Assembly: GCF_014982715.1 (NCBI RefSeq)
Contig: NZ_JADCJY010000001.1
Span: forward strand, 1,550,001 to 1,614,000
Direction: 5' to 3'
Length of the DNA: 64,000 nucleotides
Source: Gallalistipes aquisgranensis
GTDB lineage: Bacteria; Bacteroidota; Bacteroidia; Bacteroidales; Rikenellaceae
Part shown: positions 50,685 to 59,833 of the stretch, piece after piece
Layout of the letters: each line of letters begins with the position of its first letter
How positions within the stretch are numbered: position 1 is the first letter of the stretch
Made by a program: the position numbers and the translations under genes
Notes under the pieces: model-generated
Told to the model about the DNA's origin: nothing
Databases searched by the model: none
The model's input: only the letters and a program-made list of their open reading frames with translations

Positions 50685-51866
50685 ATGAACGAAAAAGGTT
50701 TACAGATCGAAGTGGCGGAACGGCTCTCGGGAGTGGGCGAATACTACTTCTCGAAGAAGCTGCGCGAGATAGACCGGATGCGGGCGGAGGGAACGCCCGT
50801 CATCAGCCTGGGCATCGGAAGTCCCGACCAGCCGCCCCACCCCTCGGTGGTGGAACGCCTGGCGGCCGAGGCAGCCCGGTCCGACACCCACGCCTACCAG
50901 CCCTACAAGGGGGCGGCCGTCCTGCGGCGGGCCTTCTCGAAGTGGTATGCGGAACGTTACGGCGTGGCGCTCGACCCCGAAACGGAAATTCTTCCGCTCA
51001 TCGGATCGAAAGAGGGCGTCATGCACATCTGCATGACCTATCTCAACCCGGGCGACCGGGTGTTGATTCCCAATCCCGGATACCCCACCTACCGCTCGGC
51101 GGCCACCATCGCCGGAGGCGTGTGCGTGGACTACCGGCTGACGGCGGAGAACGACTGGCTGCCCGACTTCGGACAGATCGAGGCCGCGGGACTGGAAGGC
51201 GTGAAAATGATGATCGTCAACTATCCCCAGATGCCGACCGGAGCACATGCCACGCCCGAGCTTTTCGCCCGGCTGGTGGAGTTCGCCCGGCGGCACGGCA
51301 TCCTGCTGGTGCACGACAATCCGTACAGTTTCGTGCGGAACGACCGTCCGCTGAGCCTGCTCTCGGTACCCGGCGCCAAAGAGGTGGCGCTGGAGCTCAA
51401 TTCGCTGAGCAAAAGCCACAACATGGCCGGCTGGCGCATCGGCATGATCGGCGGCAGCGCCGAACGGCTCAATGAGGTGATCCGATTCAAAAGCAACATG
51501 GATTCGGGCATGTTCTACCCGATGCAGGCGGCGGCGGCCACGGCCCTCTCGCTGGGCGACGAGTGGTACCGTTCGCTGAACGACCTCTACTACTCCCGCG
51601 AGGCGCTGGGCTACGAACTGCTCGATGTGCTGGGCTGCACCTACCGCAGGGGGCAGGCGGGACTGTTCGTCTGGGCGGCGCTGCCCGAAGGGTTCGACGG
51701 CGACTGCTACGCCTTTTCGGACCGGATACTCTACGACTGCGGGGTGTTCGTCACGCCGGGCGGCATCTTCGGCAGCGAAGGCGACCGTTACATCCGCATC
51801 AGCCTCTGCGCCTCGGAAGAGACCCTGCGGGCGGCCATCGGAAAAATCAGGGAGGGCCTGCGATGA
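50685..51866 (+). CDS. class I/II PLP aminotransferase, probable aromatic aminotransferase
   Basis: A 393-residue fold-type I aminotransferase. The PLP lysine is in ELNSLSKSHNMAGWRIGMIGG. DNPYSF, PLIGSKEGVMHICMTYLNPGDRVLIPNPGYPTY and the C-terminal RIS complete the family marks. Its place between pheA and tyrA suggests amination of phenylpyruvate and 4-hydroxyphenylpyruvate. Sequence resemblance to LL-diaminopimelate and aspartate aminotransferases leaves other amino acids possible. The tyrA start overlaps its stop. Confidence 0.88.
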   Translation: MNEKGLQIEVAERLSGVGEYYFSKKLREIDRMRAEGTPVISLGIGSPDQPPHPSVVERLAAEAARSDTHAYQPYKGAAVLRRAFSKWYAERYGVALDPETEILPLIGSKEGVMHICMTYLNPGDRVLIPNPGYPTYRSAATIAGGVCVDYRLTAENDWLPDFGQIEAAGLEGVKMMIVNYPQMPTGAHATPELFARLVEFARRHGILLVHDNPYSFVRNDRPLSLLSVPGAKEVALELNSLSKSHNMAGWRIGMIGGSAERLNEVIRFKSNMDSGMFYPMQAAAATALSLGDEWYRSLNDLYYSREALGYELLDVLGCTYRRGQAGLFVWAALPEGFDGDCYAFSDRILYDCGVFVTPGGIFGSEGDRYIRISLCASEETLRAAIGKIREGLR

Positions 51867-52705
51867 AGACGGCGATCATCGGTATCGGGCTGATCGGGGG
51901 CTCTTTCGCCCTGAGCCTGAAGGAACACGGCCTGAGCGACGAAATATGGGGCGTGGACAAATCGGAAGCCAACCGGGACAAGGCGCTGGAAATGGGGCTG
52001 GTGGACCGGATCGTCACGCTGGACGAAGCGGCTGCGGGAGCCGACCTGATCGTGCTGGCCACGCCGGTGGATACCATTCCGCTGCTGGCCGTGAAACTGC
52101 TCAACAAGGCGAACGAACGGCAGGTGATCATGGACATGGGTTCGATCAAGGCGGAACTATGCGAGGTGATCGAACGGCACCCCAACCGGGGGCGTTTCGT
52201 AGCCACCCACCCCATGTGGGGCACCGAATACAGCGGTCCAGAAGCGGCCGTGAAAGGTGCCTTTACGGGACGTACCGTGGTGATCTGCAACCGGGAGCAG
52301 AGCGATCCGGACGCCCTGGAACGGGTCGAAGGCATCTACCGGACGATCGGTATGCCGATCACCTACATGGCGGCCGAGGACCAGGACCTGCATTCGGCCT
52401 ACATCTCCCACATTTCGCACATCACCTCGTTCGCTCTGGCGCTCACCGTGCTGGAAAAGGAGCGCGAGGAGGAGCACATCTTCGACCTGGCGGGAGGCGG
52501 CTTCGAGAGCACGGTGCGTCTGGCCAAAAGTTCGGCCCGCACGTGGGCGCCCATCTTCCTGCAGAACAAGTACAACGTGCTCGACGTGCTGCGCGAGCAC
52601 ATCCACCAGCTGCAGATCTTCCGGCGGATGCTCGAACGCGACGACGTGAAGGGACTGACGGCCGCCATGGAAAAAGCCAATACGATCAAACGAATTCTCA
52701 AATAA
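51863..52705 (+). CDS. tyrA: prephenate dehydrogenase
   Basis: A 280-residue NAD-dependent enzyme making 4-hydroxyphenylpyruvate. The Rossmann motif is AIIGIGLIGGSFALSLKEHG. The catalytic region includes VATHPMWGTEYSGPEAA (with the conserved H-P-M), SAYISHISHITSFALA and GGGFESTVRLAKSS. There is no ACT or chorismate mutase domain. Its ATG overlaps the aminotransferase stop (ATGA), showing translational coupling. Confidence 0.93.
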   Translation: MKTAIIGIGLIGGSFALSLKEHGLSDEIWGVDKSEANRDKALEMGLVDRIVTLDEAAAGADLIVLATPVDTIPLLAVKLLNKANERQVIMDMGSIKAELCEVIERHPNRGRFVATHPMWGTEYSGPEAAVKGAFTGRTVVICNREQSDPDALERVEGIYRTIGMPITYMAAEDQDLHSAYISHISHITSFALALTVLEKEREEEHIFDLAGGGFESTVRLAKSSARTWAPIFLQNKYNVLDVLREHIHQLQIFRRMLERDDVKGLTAAMEKANTIKRILK

Positions 52706-52723
52706 TCCCATACCTTTGAAACC

Positions 52724-53800
52724 ATGGAAACAAACTTTTCACTCGATAGGAAACGCCCCCTTATCATCTCCGGCCCGTGCAGCGCGGAGACGGAACAGCA
52801 AACCCTCGACACCTGCACCCGGCTGGCCGCCACCGGACTGGTGGACGTCCTGCGGGCCGGCATCTGGAAACCCCGCACACGGCCCGGCACGTTCGAGGGC
52901 ATCGGTCTGGTGGGCCTGTCGTGGATGGCCAGGGCCAAGGAGCTGACCGGACTGCCGTTCGGCGTGGAGGTGGCCAATGCCAAACACGTGGAGAGCGCGC
53001 TCGAATTCGGCGCAGACATGGTCTGGATCGGGGCCCGGACCACGGGCAACCCCTTCAGCGTGCAGGAGGTGGCCGACGCCCTGCGCGGCTCGCAGGTGAC
53101 GGTGCTGGTCAAGAACCCGATGAATCCCGACCTCGACCTGTGGGCAGGCGCCGTGGCCCGTCTGACCAACGTGGGAATTCCCCTGGAACGTATCGGACTG
53201 ATCCACCGGGGCTTCTCCTATTTCGGACACAGCGAGTACCGCAACGCCCCCATGTGGCATCTGGCCATCGAGATGCGCAGCCGGTTTCCGGAAATGATGA
53301 TGATCTGCGATCCGTCGCACATCTGCGGCAGCCGCCCCCGCCTGCTGGAAGTGTCGCAGAAGGCGGCCGACCTGCGGTTCGACGGACTGATCGTGGAGAG
53401 CCATATCTGCCCGGACAAGGCCTGGAGCGACGCCTCGCAGCAACTCACCCCGTCCGATTTCGAGACCATGATCCGCAGCATCAACTGGCGGGCCGACAGC
53501 ACCGACAATCCCGAATTCGTGAAGGCGCTCTCCGGACTGCGCGACCAGATCGACCAGATCGACTCGGAGGTGTTCGACCTGCTGAGCAGGCGGATGAAGG
53601 TGGCCGAAAAGATCGGCGAAGTGAAAAAGGAGAACAATGTGGCCATCCTGCAGGGAGGCCGCTGGTCGAGCATCGTGGAAAAGGTGACGGCACAGGCACC
53701 CAAGCTGGGACTGAGCGAAGAGTTCCTGAAAACGGTGCTGGAAGCGATCCACATCGAGAGCATCAACCGTCAGAATGACGTGATGAACAAATACAAATAA
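52724..53800 (+). CDS. bifunctional DAHP synthase / chorismate mutase
   Basis: A 358-residue fusion. The N-terminal part (about 1-262) is a DAHP synthase of the KDO8P-synthase-like type: LIISGPCSAETEQQ, VLRAGIWKPRTRPGTFEG, WIGARTTGNPF, VLVKNPMNPDLDLW and MMICDPSHICGSR. The C-terminal part (about 265-358) is an AroQ-type chorismate mutase: LRDQIDQIDSEVFDLLSRRMKVAEKIGEVKKENN. It therefore supplies both the first step of the shikimate route and prephenate. It closes the biosynthetic part of the operon, and a kinase-like gene starts 8 nt later. Confidence 0.93.
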   Translation: METNFSLDRKRPLIISGPCSAETEQQTLDTCTRLAATGLVDVLRAGIWKPRTRPGTFEGIGLVGLSWMARAKELTGLPFGVEVANAKHVESALEFGADMVWIGARTTGNPFSVQEVADALRGSQVTVLVKNPMNPDLDLWAGAVARLTNVGIPLERIGLIHRGFSYFGHSEYRNAPMWHLAIEMRSRFPEMMMICDPSHICGSRPRLLEVSQKAADLRFDGLIVESHICPDKAWSDASQQLTPSDFETMIRSINWRADSTDNPEFVKALSGLRDQIDQIDSEVFDLLSRRMKVAEKIGEVKKENNVAILQGGRWSSIVEKVTAQAPKLGLSEEFLKTVLEAIHIESINRQNDVMNKYK

Positions 53801-53808
53801 ACGTTTCC

Positions 53809-55224
53809 GTGAGGCTCCCCACCATCGGTCAATACGTCGAAAGCGTCGCCCAGCCCTTCGGACTGTTCCGCACGCTGAGGGGATACGAGGCGGAACGCGA
53901 CATGTTCGGCGAAGTCCGTATCCGCGCAGGCAACAACGCGGCCGTATTCCGGCTCGAAGGAGCGGACGGCCCGCTGGCCCTCAAATGCTACATCAAGCAG
54001 GGGCGCTTCACGAAAGAGATCTACGACTACATCCGGTCGCACCCGTCGCCGCTTCTGGCCGGAGGTGCGCGCCGGTTGTGCGACGAACTGTTCGTCTACG
54101 ACCACTGCGAACGGGGCCGCTATTACGACGTAACGGTCGCCGAATGGGTGGAGGGCGAGAGCCTCGACCGGATGATCCGCTCGGCCGCCCTGCGGGAGGA
54201 CCGCGACCGGCTGCAGGCACTGGCCGGGGGATTCGACAGGCTGGCCCTCGGTCTCCTCGCACAGGAATGGGCCCACGGCGATCTGAAACCGGAAAATATC
54301 GTCGTCCGTGAAGACGGGACGCAGGTTCTCGTCGATTACGACGCCATGTTCATCCCGCCGCTGGCCGGCGAGCAAACACAGGAAGTGGGAACGCTCAACT
54401 ACCAGCATCCCCTGCGCGACACCTCGATGTACGACAAACATATCGACGATTATTCCATCGTGCTGATCTCGACCAGTCTTCACGCGCTGGCGCTCGATCC
54501 GGGGCTCTACCTGCGGTTCAACGACTCGGACAATATCCTGCTCTCGCCGGCCGAGACGGTCGCGGGCAGAAGCGCCGCCTACGACGAAATCGTGGAAACG
54601 GCCCTGCGGGCCGGCCGCCATGCCCTGGTGAACATGGCCCGGACACTGACCTCACCCGTTCCGGTCATCGACCGCGTGGCGCTCCTGCTGCACGATCTGG
54701 CACAGACTGCCTGCAGGCCCCGTATCGCGCCCGAGGAAACGTGCCTGTTCGAACGGAACGGGAAATGGGGTTATGCCGGTCCCGACGGCAGGACCGTGAT
54801 CGAGCCGATCTACGAAGATGCGGCGGAGTTCAGCGAAGGATTGGCATCCGTCCGGCTGGAGGGCCGCTGGAGTTTCATCGACGTCTCGGGCCGTGTGGAG
54901 ATCGACTGCGGCCGGTACGAACGTGTCCAGTCGTTCCATGAAGGCCGCGCCGCCGTCAGACGGAACGGCGCATGGGGTTACATAGACATCCGGGGCGAGG
55001 AGGTGATCGCCCCCGGATTCGAGATCGCAGGCGCCATGCGGGAAGGGGCGGCCGTAGTGAAACAGGGCGGCCTGTACGGATACATCGACCGCGACGGCCG
55101 CTGGATCATCACGCCCCGGTTCGAATATGCCGTCAGTTTCCGGAACGGGACGGCCCGGGTACAGAAAGAGACAAAAACATACCAAATAGACAAATCAGGC
55201 CGTACGCTATACGTTATTGCATAA
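53809..55224 (+). CDS. protein kinase-like protein with C-terminal WG repeats
   Basis: A 471-residue protein. The N-terminal 280 residues resemble a Ser/Thr protein kinase: ALKCYIK (Lys59 as the ATP-binding lysine), HGDLKPENIVV (156-166, catalytic loop) and LVDYDAMF (175-180, D-Y-D for D-F-G). From about 310 to the end come four to five WG-type beta repeats of about 34 residues (GKWGYAGPDG, GRWSFIDVSG, GAWGYIDIRG, GLYGYIDRDG). The GTG at 53809 is preferred because the protein then aligns from its start with the paralogue at 56127. It has no signal peptide. It is 8 nt after the DAHP synthase gene and 40 nt before the vWA gene. The substrate is unknown. Confidence 0.82.
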   Translation: MRLPTIGQYVESVAQPFGLFRTLRGYEAERDMFGEVRIRAGNNAAVFRLEGADGPLALKCYIKQGRFTKEIYDYIRSHPSPLLAGGARRLCDELFVYDHCERGRYYDVTVAEWVEGESLDRMIRSAALREDRDRLQALAGGFDRLALGLLAQEWAHGDLKPENIVVREDGTQVLVDYDAMFIPPLAGEQTQEVGTLNYQHPLRDTSMYDKHIDDYSIVLISTSLHALALDPGLYLRFNDSDNILLSPAETVAGRSAAYDEIVETALRAGRHALVNMARTLTSPVPVIDRVALLLHDLAQTACRPRIAPEETCLFERNGKWGYAGPDGRTVIEPIYEDAAEFSEGLASVRLEGRWSFIDVSGRVEIDCGRYERVQSFHEGRAAVRRNGAWGYIDIRGEEVIAPGFEIAGAMREGAAVVKQGGLYGYIDRDGRWIITPRFEYAVSFRNGTARVQKETKTYQIDKSGRTLYVIA

Positions 55225-55264
55225 AAAGCGTTATCTTTAAGGTGTAAAAAAACTGTCTGTCTTT

Positions 55265-56122
55265 ATGTATTCTGCGAGGATAACCCGGCTTAATCCCACG
55301 GCATTTATCATACTGATCGACCAGTCCGGTTCGATGGAGGAGCGGGTCCTGTTCAATGCCACACGAATGACCAAAGCCGACTCCGTGGCACTGGTAACCA
55401 ACCGGCTCATCAGCGAGCTCATTCTGCGTTCCTGCCGGGAAGACGGCGTAAGGGACTATTTCGACATCGCCGTGATCGGCTACTGCGGCGACAGGGCCAC
55501 CTCCCTGCTCGGCGAGAAGGGACAGTTCGTCCGCCCGTCGCAACTGGTGCAGATGGACTGCCCCAAACGGAAAATCACCCGGGAAAGAATACTGCCCGGA
55601 GGAGAGAGCGTCATCACCACGCTGGAACAGAAATACTGGATCAGTCCCCAGGCCGGCGGCAGCACTCCGATGTACGCGGCCCTGCTCTCCGCCTACGATC
55701 TGGCCGGACGCTGGTGCCGCCGGGCCCACAACCGCCATTCCTATCCGCTCACCATCTTCAACATCACGGACGGAGAGGCTTCCGACGGCGATCCGGAACA
55801 GCTGCAGGAGATCGCCGAGAAGATCAGGGCCCTGCGTACGGACGACGGCAACGTCCTGCTGCTCAACATCCATATCTCCTCCCACGAGGGCACTTCCCCG
55901 GTCATCTTCCCCGCCTCCCCGGAGGAGTTGCCGCAGGACCGGTATGCACGGCTGCTCTACGACATGTCCAGCACGATGCCCGCCGCCTACAACGAAACCA
56001 TTTTCCAGATACGCGACAACCCGACCGATCCACCGTTCCGCGGCATGAGTTACAACACCTCGATCACCGACCTGATCGCCATGATGAACATCGGATCGCT
56101 CAGCGTAAACCTAATCCAGTAA
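55265..56122 (+). CDS. von Willebrand factor A domain protein (TerY-like)
   Basis: A 285-residue cytoplasmic protein consisting of a vWA domain. The metal-ion site is intact: FIILIDQSGSMEER (D-x-S-x-S), then GGSTPMYAALLSAYDL (the Thr), and FNITDGEASDG (the Asp). Such domains bind partner proteins through a metal ion, as in TerY, which works with a kinase and a phosphatase. Here it sits between two kinase-like genes, 4 nt before the second. TATCTTTA at 55228-55235 is a near -7 box that could give it a separate promoter. Confidence 0.85.
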   Translation: MYSARITRLNPTAFIILIDQSGSMEERVLFNATRMTKADSVALVTNRLISELILRSCREDGVRDYFDIAVIGYCGDRATSLLGEKGQFVRPSQLVQMDCPKRKITRERILPGGESVITTLEQKYWISPQAGGSTPMYAALLSAYDLAGRWCRRAHNRHSYPLTIFNITDGEASDGDPEQLQEIAEKIRALRTDDGNVLLLNIHISSHEGTSPVIFPASPEELPQDRYARLLYDMSSTMPAAYNETIFQIRDNPTDPPFRGMSYNTSITDLIAMMNIGSLSVNLIQ

Positions 56123-56126
56123 TCCC

Positions 56127-57614
56127 ATGCCGACGAACCTGACCAACTATCTGGAGAGCATCCTCAACCCCAGGGGATGTTTCAGAACACTGGACGGAAT
56201 TTTCGCCCGGTGCGGCGAAAACGGCGAACCTCTTTTCTCCTCGGCGGAATATACCGTCAAATTCGAAACGGAATGGCAGAACCGCAGGTACCGGCTCATC
56301 TGTTTCCTGCAAGAATCGCAGTCATTGCTCAACCGGGTGCGGGCGCTGGTTTCCAATCCGGTAATACAGCAATGTCCCTACCTGGCGCCGACCCGCTACC
56401 TCGACCGGGAGATGCTGGTGTTCGACGACATGGGACACGCCGCCTACCACGACGTCGTACTGCAGGAGGCGGACGAAGGCATCAGGCTGGACAAGGTGCT
56501 GCTCGAATGCAGCATGAAGAACGATGCGGAAACTCCCGGCAAACTGCTCCGCGCCCTGTACGACCTCTCCTGCTGGATGCACGGCCACGGAATCGTACAC
56601 AACAACATCCGGCTCGTCAACGTACAGGTACTGAGAGGAGAGACCCTGCGGCTCATCAATTTCGAATCCGCACAGGCCGTCAGCGACGACAGGAAGGAAC
56701 ATACGACAGATCCCTATGCCATCGACAACCTGGCCCTGGCGAATCTGGCCATCGTACTCTATCTCGCCTCCTGCAATCCGCGTCTTTACGGTCAGCTCCG
56801 ACATACCATCCTGCATCGTTTGCACGACCTGCGCAAAATCCTGCCCGAACTGTGCCGGAGAGCCGAAAGCATGGGACACGAAGCCCTGTTCGAACTGACC
56901 TGCACCATTCGGAACAACAACGGGAAACTGAAAGGACGGGAACGTCTGAATTCGCTGCTCAAAAGGCTGATCGACCACGGTCCCGTGCAGGACGAGCAAC
57001 TGCGGGAGATATTGCTCTCTCCGCTCGACAAGGGTAAAGCTCCGCAGCGTGATCTCGCTTTCCGCCCGATCGCGCCGAAACAGGAGGGTGTAGGAGAGGG
57101 CTTCCCGGCCTATGACTGGAAAAGCGGCGTATACGACACGCTGGTGAGGGTGGAGCACCGGGGCAAATATTTCTATACGGACCGCAACGGCAAACGGGCC
57201 ATCGACCGGGAATACGATTTCGCATACGACTTTTACGAAGGCCGGGCCGTGGTCGTAGTCGGGGACAATTACGCTCTGATCGACCGGGAGGGCACGCCGG
57301 TCATCCCCTTCATCTGCGAAGATCTGGAATGGGACCCCTTCACGGGCACGGCCAAAGTGATGATCGACGGGAAATGGGGTCTGTTCGACCGTAGCGGACA
57401 ACCGCTCGTCCCGATGAAATACGACTGGATGGGCGGTTCGGGCGACGGGCTGATCGTGGCCCGGATCGGCGAACAGTACGGCTATATCCGCAAGGACGGC
57501 AGCGAAGGTATCCCGTTCATCTACGAAGACGCCTTCAGTTTCGAAAAGGGGAAGGCGCTCGTGGAGCTGAACGGAGAGCAGTTCAGCATAGACACGGAAG
57601 GACACCGCATCTGA
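56127..57614 (+). CDS. pseudokinase-like protein with C-terminal WG repeats
   Basis: A 495-residue paralogue of the 53809 protein: the N termini match (LTNYLESILNPRGCFRTLDG versus IGQYVESVAQPFGLFRTLRG). The kinase landmarks are lost. The ATP lysine position reads RLICF, the catalytic loop is HNNIRLVNVQV (Asp replaced by Asn), and D-F-G is replaced by LINFE. Catalysis is therefore unlikely. WG-type repeats follow from about 330 (GKYFYTDRNG, YALIDREG, GKWGLFDRSG, EQYGYIRKDG). It probably acts as a regulator or scaffold for the active kinase or the vWA protein. It ends the operon before a terminator. Confidence 0.8.
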   Translation: MPTNLTNYLESILNPRGCFRTLDGIFARCGENGEPLFSSAEYTVKFETEWQNRRYRLICFLQESQSLLNRVRALVSNPVIQQCPYLAPTRYLDREMLVFDDMGHAAYHDVVLQEADEGIRLDKVLLECSMKNDAETPGKLLRALYDLSCWMHGHGIVHNNIRLVNVQVLRGETLRLINFESAQAVSDDRKEHTTDPYAIDNLALANLAIVLYLASCNPRLYGQLRHTILHRLHDLRKILPELCRRAESMGHEALFELTCTIRNNNGKLKGRERLNSLLKRLIDHGPVQDEQLREILLSPLDKGKAPQRDLAFRPIAPKQEGVGEGFPAYDWKSGVYDTLVRVEHRGKYFYTDRNGKRAIDREYDFAYDFYEGRAVVVVGDNYALIDREGTPVIPFICEDLEWDPFTGTAKVMIDGKWGLFDRSGQPLVPMKYDWMGGSGDGLIVARIGEQYGYIRKDGSEGIPFIYEDAFSFEKGKALVELNGEQFSIDTEGHRI

Positions 57615-57660
57615 CCCGGGAAAATCCGGCAGACGAACGGCATCCCACCACCGATCAGAG

Positions 57661-57683
57661 GCCCGGAGTTCATCCGGGCTTTT
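57661..57683 (+). terminator. terminator after the kinase/vWA cassette
   Basis: GCCCGGA and TCCGGGC form a 7-bp stem with loop GTTCA followed by TTTT, 46 nt past the pseudokinase stop. Confidence 0.8.
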
Positions 57684-57764
57684 ATTCGTTCCGGCCTGTC
57701 CGGAACGGCCGCAAAACGGTCCCGCATATCTTGGCGACCGCTTATCCGCAACCGGCCCGGCAAA

Positions 57765-57803
57765 ACGGGGAGGGACCGGAATTCAGTTCCGGTCCCTCCC
57801 CGT
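57765..57803 (-). terminator. terminator of the DUF4293 operon
   Basis: A perfect 17-bp stem with a 5-nt loop lies 20 nt past the DUF4293 stop. On the minus strand it is followed by TTTTG, which supports intrinsic termination. The gap between the two convergent units holds nothing else. Confidence 0.82.
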
Positions 57804-57822
57804 TCACTTCACGGCTCCGCCG

Positions 57823-58311
57823 CTACCGAATCCGGTCGAGCGATTTGACCAGCGTCTCGTCGTGGATAATTCCCCTCATGGCCATATAGGCAAGAACGAT
57901 TCCGATCAGCGGGAAGACATCGACCAGCGTATAGCTCACGGAATGGATTTCGAAACCGGCCACGCTGCGCCATGCCCGGAAAATATAGTAGCATACGAAT
58001 ATCTGTACACCGACCAGCAGCACGATCTCCACCACGCACAGACGCATCTGGAGCCAGCGCCGTTTGTAAAGGAAGATATTGACAAGGGGCAGGACGGCGG
58101 CCAGCACGAGCAGCACCCCCATATAGACGGTCGAAGCCACATAGGGCGAAACGGCCCCGGGCCCGGCAGGCTCCCCGAGGCTTTTCACCCCGAAAGCCAT
58201 GAGGCGGAACTCTTCGGTCCCTCCCAGGAAGCGGGCCAGCGGGGTAAAGAGCATGGCCGCTATCAGCGCCGTCAGCACGAACAGGTAAATGGTCTGAATA
58301 CGTTGTATCAT
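57823..58311 (-). CDS. DUF4293 family membrane protein
   Basis: A 162-residue protein beginning MIQRIQTIYLFVLTALIAAML, the typical DUF4293 start, with four predicted TM helices (about 7-25, 55-80, 92-113, 128-147). The function is unknown; it is a Bacteroidetes-specific family. It is 6 nt downstream of the GT2 gene and last in the unit. Confidence 0.85.
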   Translation of the reverse strand: MIQRIQTIYLFVLTALIAAMLFTPLARFLGGTEEFRLMAFGVKSLGEPAGPGAVSPYVASTVYMGVLLVLAAVLPLVNIFLYKRRWLQMRLCVVEIVLLVGVQIFVCYYIFRAWRSVAGFEIHSVSYTLVDVFPLIGIVLAYMAMRGIIHDETLVKSLDRIR

Positions 58312-58317
58312 AAGCGT

Positions 58318-59295
58318 CTATTCTTTTTTGTTTTCGATTCGCTCGTCGATCAGGTAACGGTTGCGGTCGGAGGAGCCGCGGCCGATCAGTTCGCCCAAAA
58401 ATCCGGCCAGAAAGAGCTGTACGCCCAGAATGACCGCGACGATGGCGATGTAGAAGAGCGGCTGGTCGGTCACCCCGCGCACGGCCAGACCGTGGGCCTG
58501 TTTCCAGAGTTTTTCCGCGATCAGCCACACGGTCGTGGCTCCGCCCACCAGAAACATCAGCGTTCCCATGCCTCCGAACAGGTACATCGGGCTCTTGCCG
58601 AACCGGGACATGAACATCACGGTAATCAGGTCGAGATACCCTTTTATCATGCGCTCCCAGCCGAATTTCGACACACCGTACTTGCGGGCCCGGTGGTGTA
58701 CCACCTTCTCGCCGATGCGGCTGAAACCGGCCTGTTTGGCCAGCACGGGAATAAAACGGTGCATCTCGCCGTAGACCTCGATGCTCTTGACCACCTTGTT
58801 GCGGTAGGCTTTCAGACCGCAGTTGAAATCATGGAGCCGGATACCGGTCGCAAAGCGGGCGGTAGCATTGAAGAATTTGCTGGGAATAGTCTTGCCCAGC
58901 GGATCGTAGCGTTTTTTCTTCCAGCCGGAAACCAGATCGTATCCCTCTTCGGCCACCATGCGGTAAAGCTCCGGGATCTCGTCCGGCGAATCCTGCAGAT
59001 CGGCGTCCATCGTGATGACCACACGTCCGCGGGCAGCCTCGAAACCGCTGTACAGGGCAGCCGATTTCCCGTAATTGCGCAGGAAGCGGATCGCCCGCAC
59101 CGAGGGATTGCGGCGGGCCAGATCGGACACCACGTCCCACGAACCGTCGCGGCTGCCGTCGTCCACGAAGATCACCTCATAGACGAAACGGTTCCCGTCC
59201 ATCACCCGCTCGATCCACGCCAGCAGTTCGGGCAGGGACTCCTCCTCGTTGTAGAGGGGAACGACCACCGATATGTCAATCGTACTATTCTCCAT
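58318..59295 (-). CDS. GT2 glycosyltransferase, DPM1/GtrB-like
   Basis: A 325-residue membrane-bound glycosyltransferase. The GT2 domain shows SVVVPLYNEEESLPELLAW, the metal motif in MDADLQDSPDEIPEL, and GWKKKRYDP. Two TM helices near 235-257 and 272-295 anchor it. It resembles polyprenyl-phosphate sugar synthases, so it may load a sugar onto undecaprenyl phosphate at the inner membrane. The gene overlaps the upstream DUF4199 gene by 11 nt. Confidence 0.9.
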   Translation of the reverse strand: MENSTIDISVVVPLYNEEESLPELLAWIERVMDGNRFVYEVIFVDDGSRDGSWDVVSDLARRNPSVRAIRFLRNYGKSAALYSGFEAARGRVVITMDADLQDSPDEIPELYRMVAEEGYDLVSGWKKKRYDPLGKTIPSKFFNATARFATGIRLHDFNCGLKAYRNKVVKSIEVYGEMHRFIPVLAKQAGFSRIGEKVVHHRARKYGVSKFGWERMIKGYLDLITVMFMSRFGKSPMYLFGGMGTLMFLVGGATTVWLIAEKLWKQAHGLAVRGVTDQPLFYIAIVAVILGVQLFLAGFLGELIGRGSSDRNRYLIDERIENKKE

Positions 59296-59824
59296 TTCTC
59301 GTCAGGGTACCCTCCGGGCGTTTGATGAAAACCGAGGCCACGAGACCGATAAAGACCCCGTACACCACGATATTGAACAACGTGCTGAAAATGATGACCA
59401 GCGGACTGTTCATCACCGTCCGGATCATCTCCTCCCCGCCTTTCGGCAGGGCCGTTCCCATACCGGCGGTCACCGCACCCAGATATTCGTCGATATAGTT
59501 CGCATAATAGTCGGCGATCACCCAGCGGTAGGTGACGAAATTGCCCACCCCGGCGATAAATCCGGCGAAAAGCATCATCGAGGCGATGAAGGCAAGGCTC
59601 TGCCCGTAGCTGAACCCCCGCTCCCCGTAACGGACCGCCCGCCGCTGGCCGAAGACATAGACCGAAACGGCAATCGCCGCAAAATTGAACGTACTGATCG
59701 CCCACGGAGCCCGTTCATAGAGCCCGAGCAGGCCGGCGGCCACCGAAAACAGCGCGATCGCCACCCCGAGCGAGGCCCCTCCGGCCGCCGCATCCCTCCA
59801 ATGTGATTTCGTATAATTCTCCAT
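59285..59824 (-). CDS. DUF4199 family membrane protein
   Basis: A 179-residue protein with four TM helices (about 14-33, 42-60, 80-100, 142-165), matching the Bacteroidetes family DUF4199, whose function is unknown. In the phylum it commonly sits next to a GT2 gene, as here, where the two overlap by 11 nt. Confidence 0.82.
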   Translation of the reverse strand: MENYTKSHWRDAAAGGASLGVAIALFSVAAGLLGLYERAPWAISTFNFAAIAVSVYVFGQRRAVRYGERGFSYGQSLAFIASMMLFAGFIAGVGNFVTYRWVIADYYANYIDEYLGAVTAGMGTALPKGGEEMIRTVMNSPLVIIFSTLFNIVVYGVFIGLVASVFIKRPEGTLTRNGE

Positions 59825-59833
59825 CGTTTCGTT

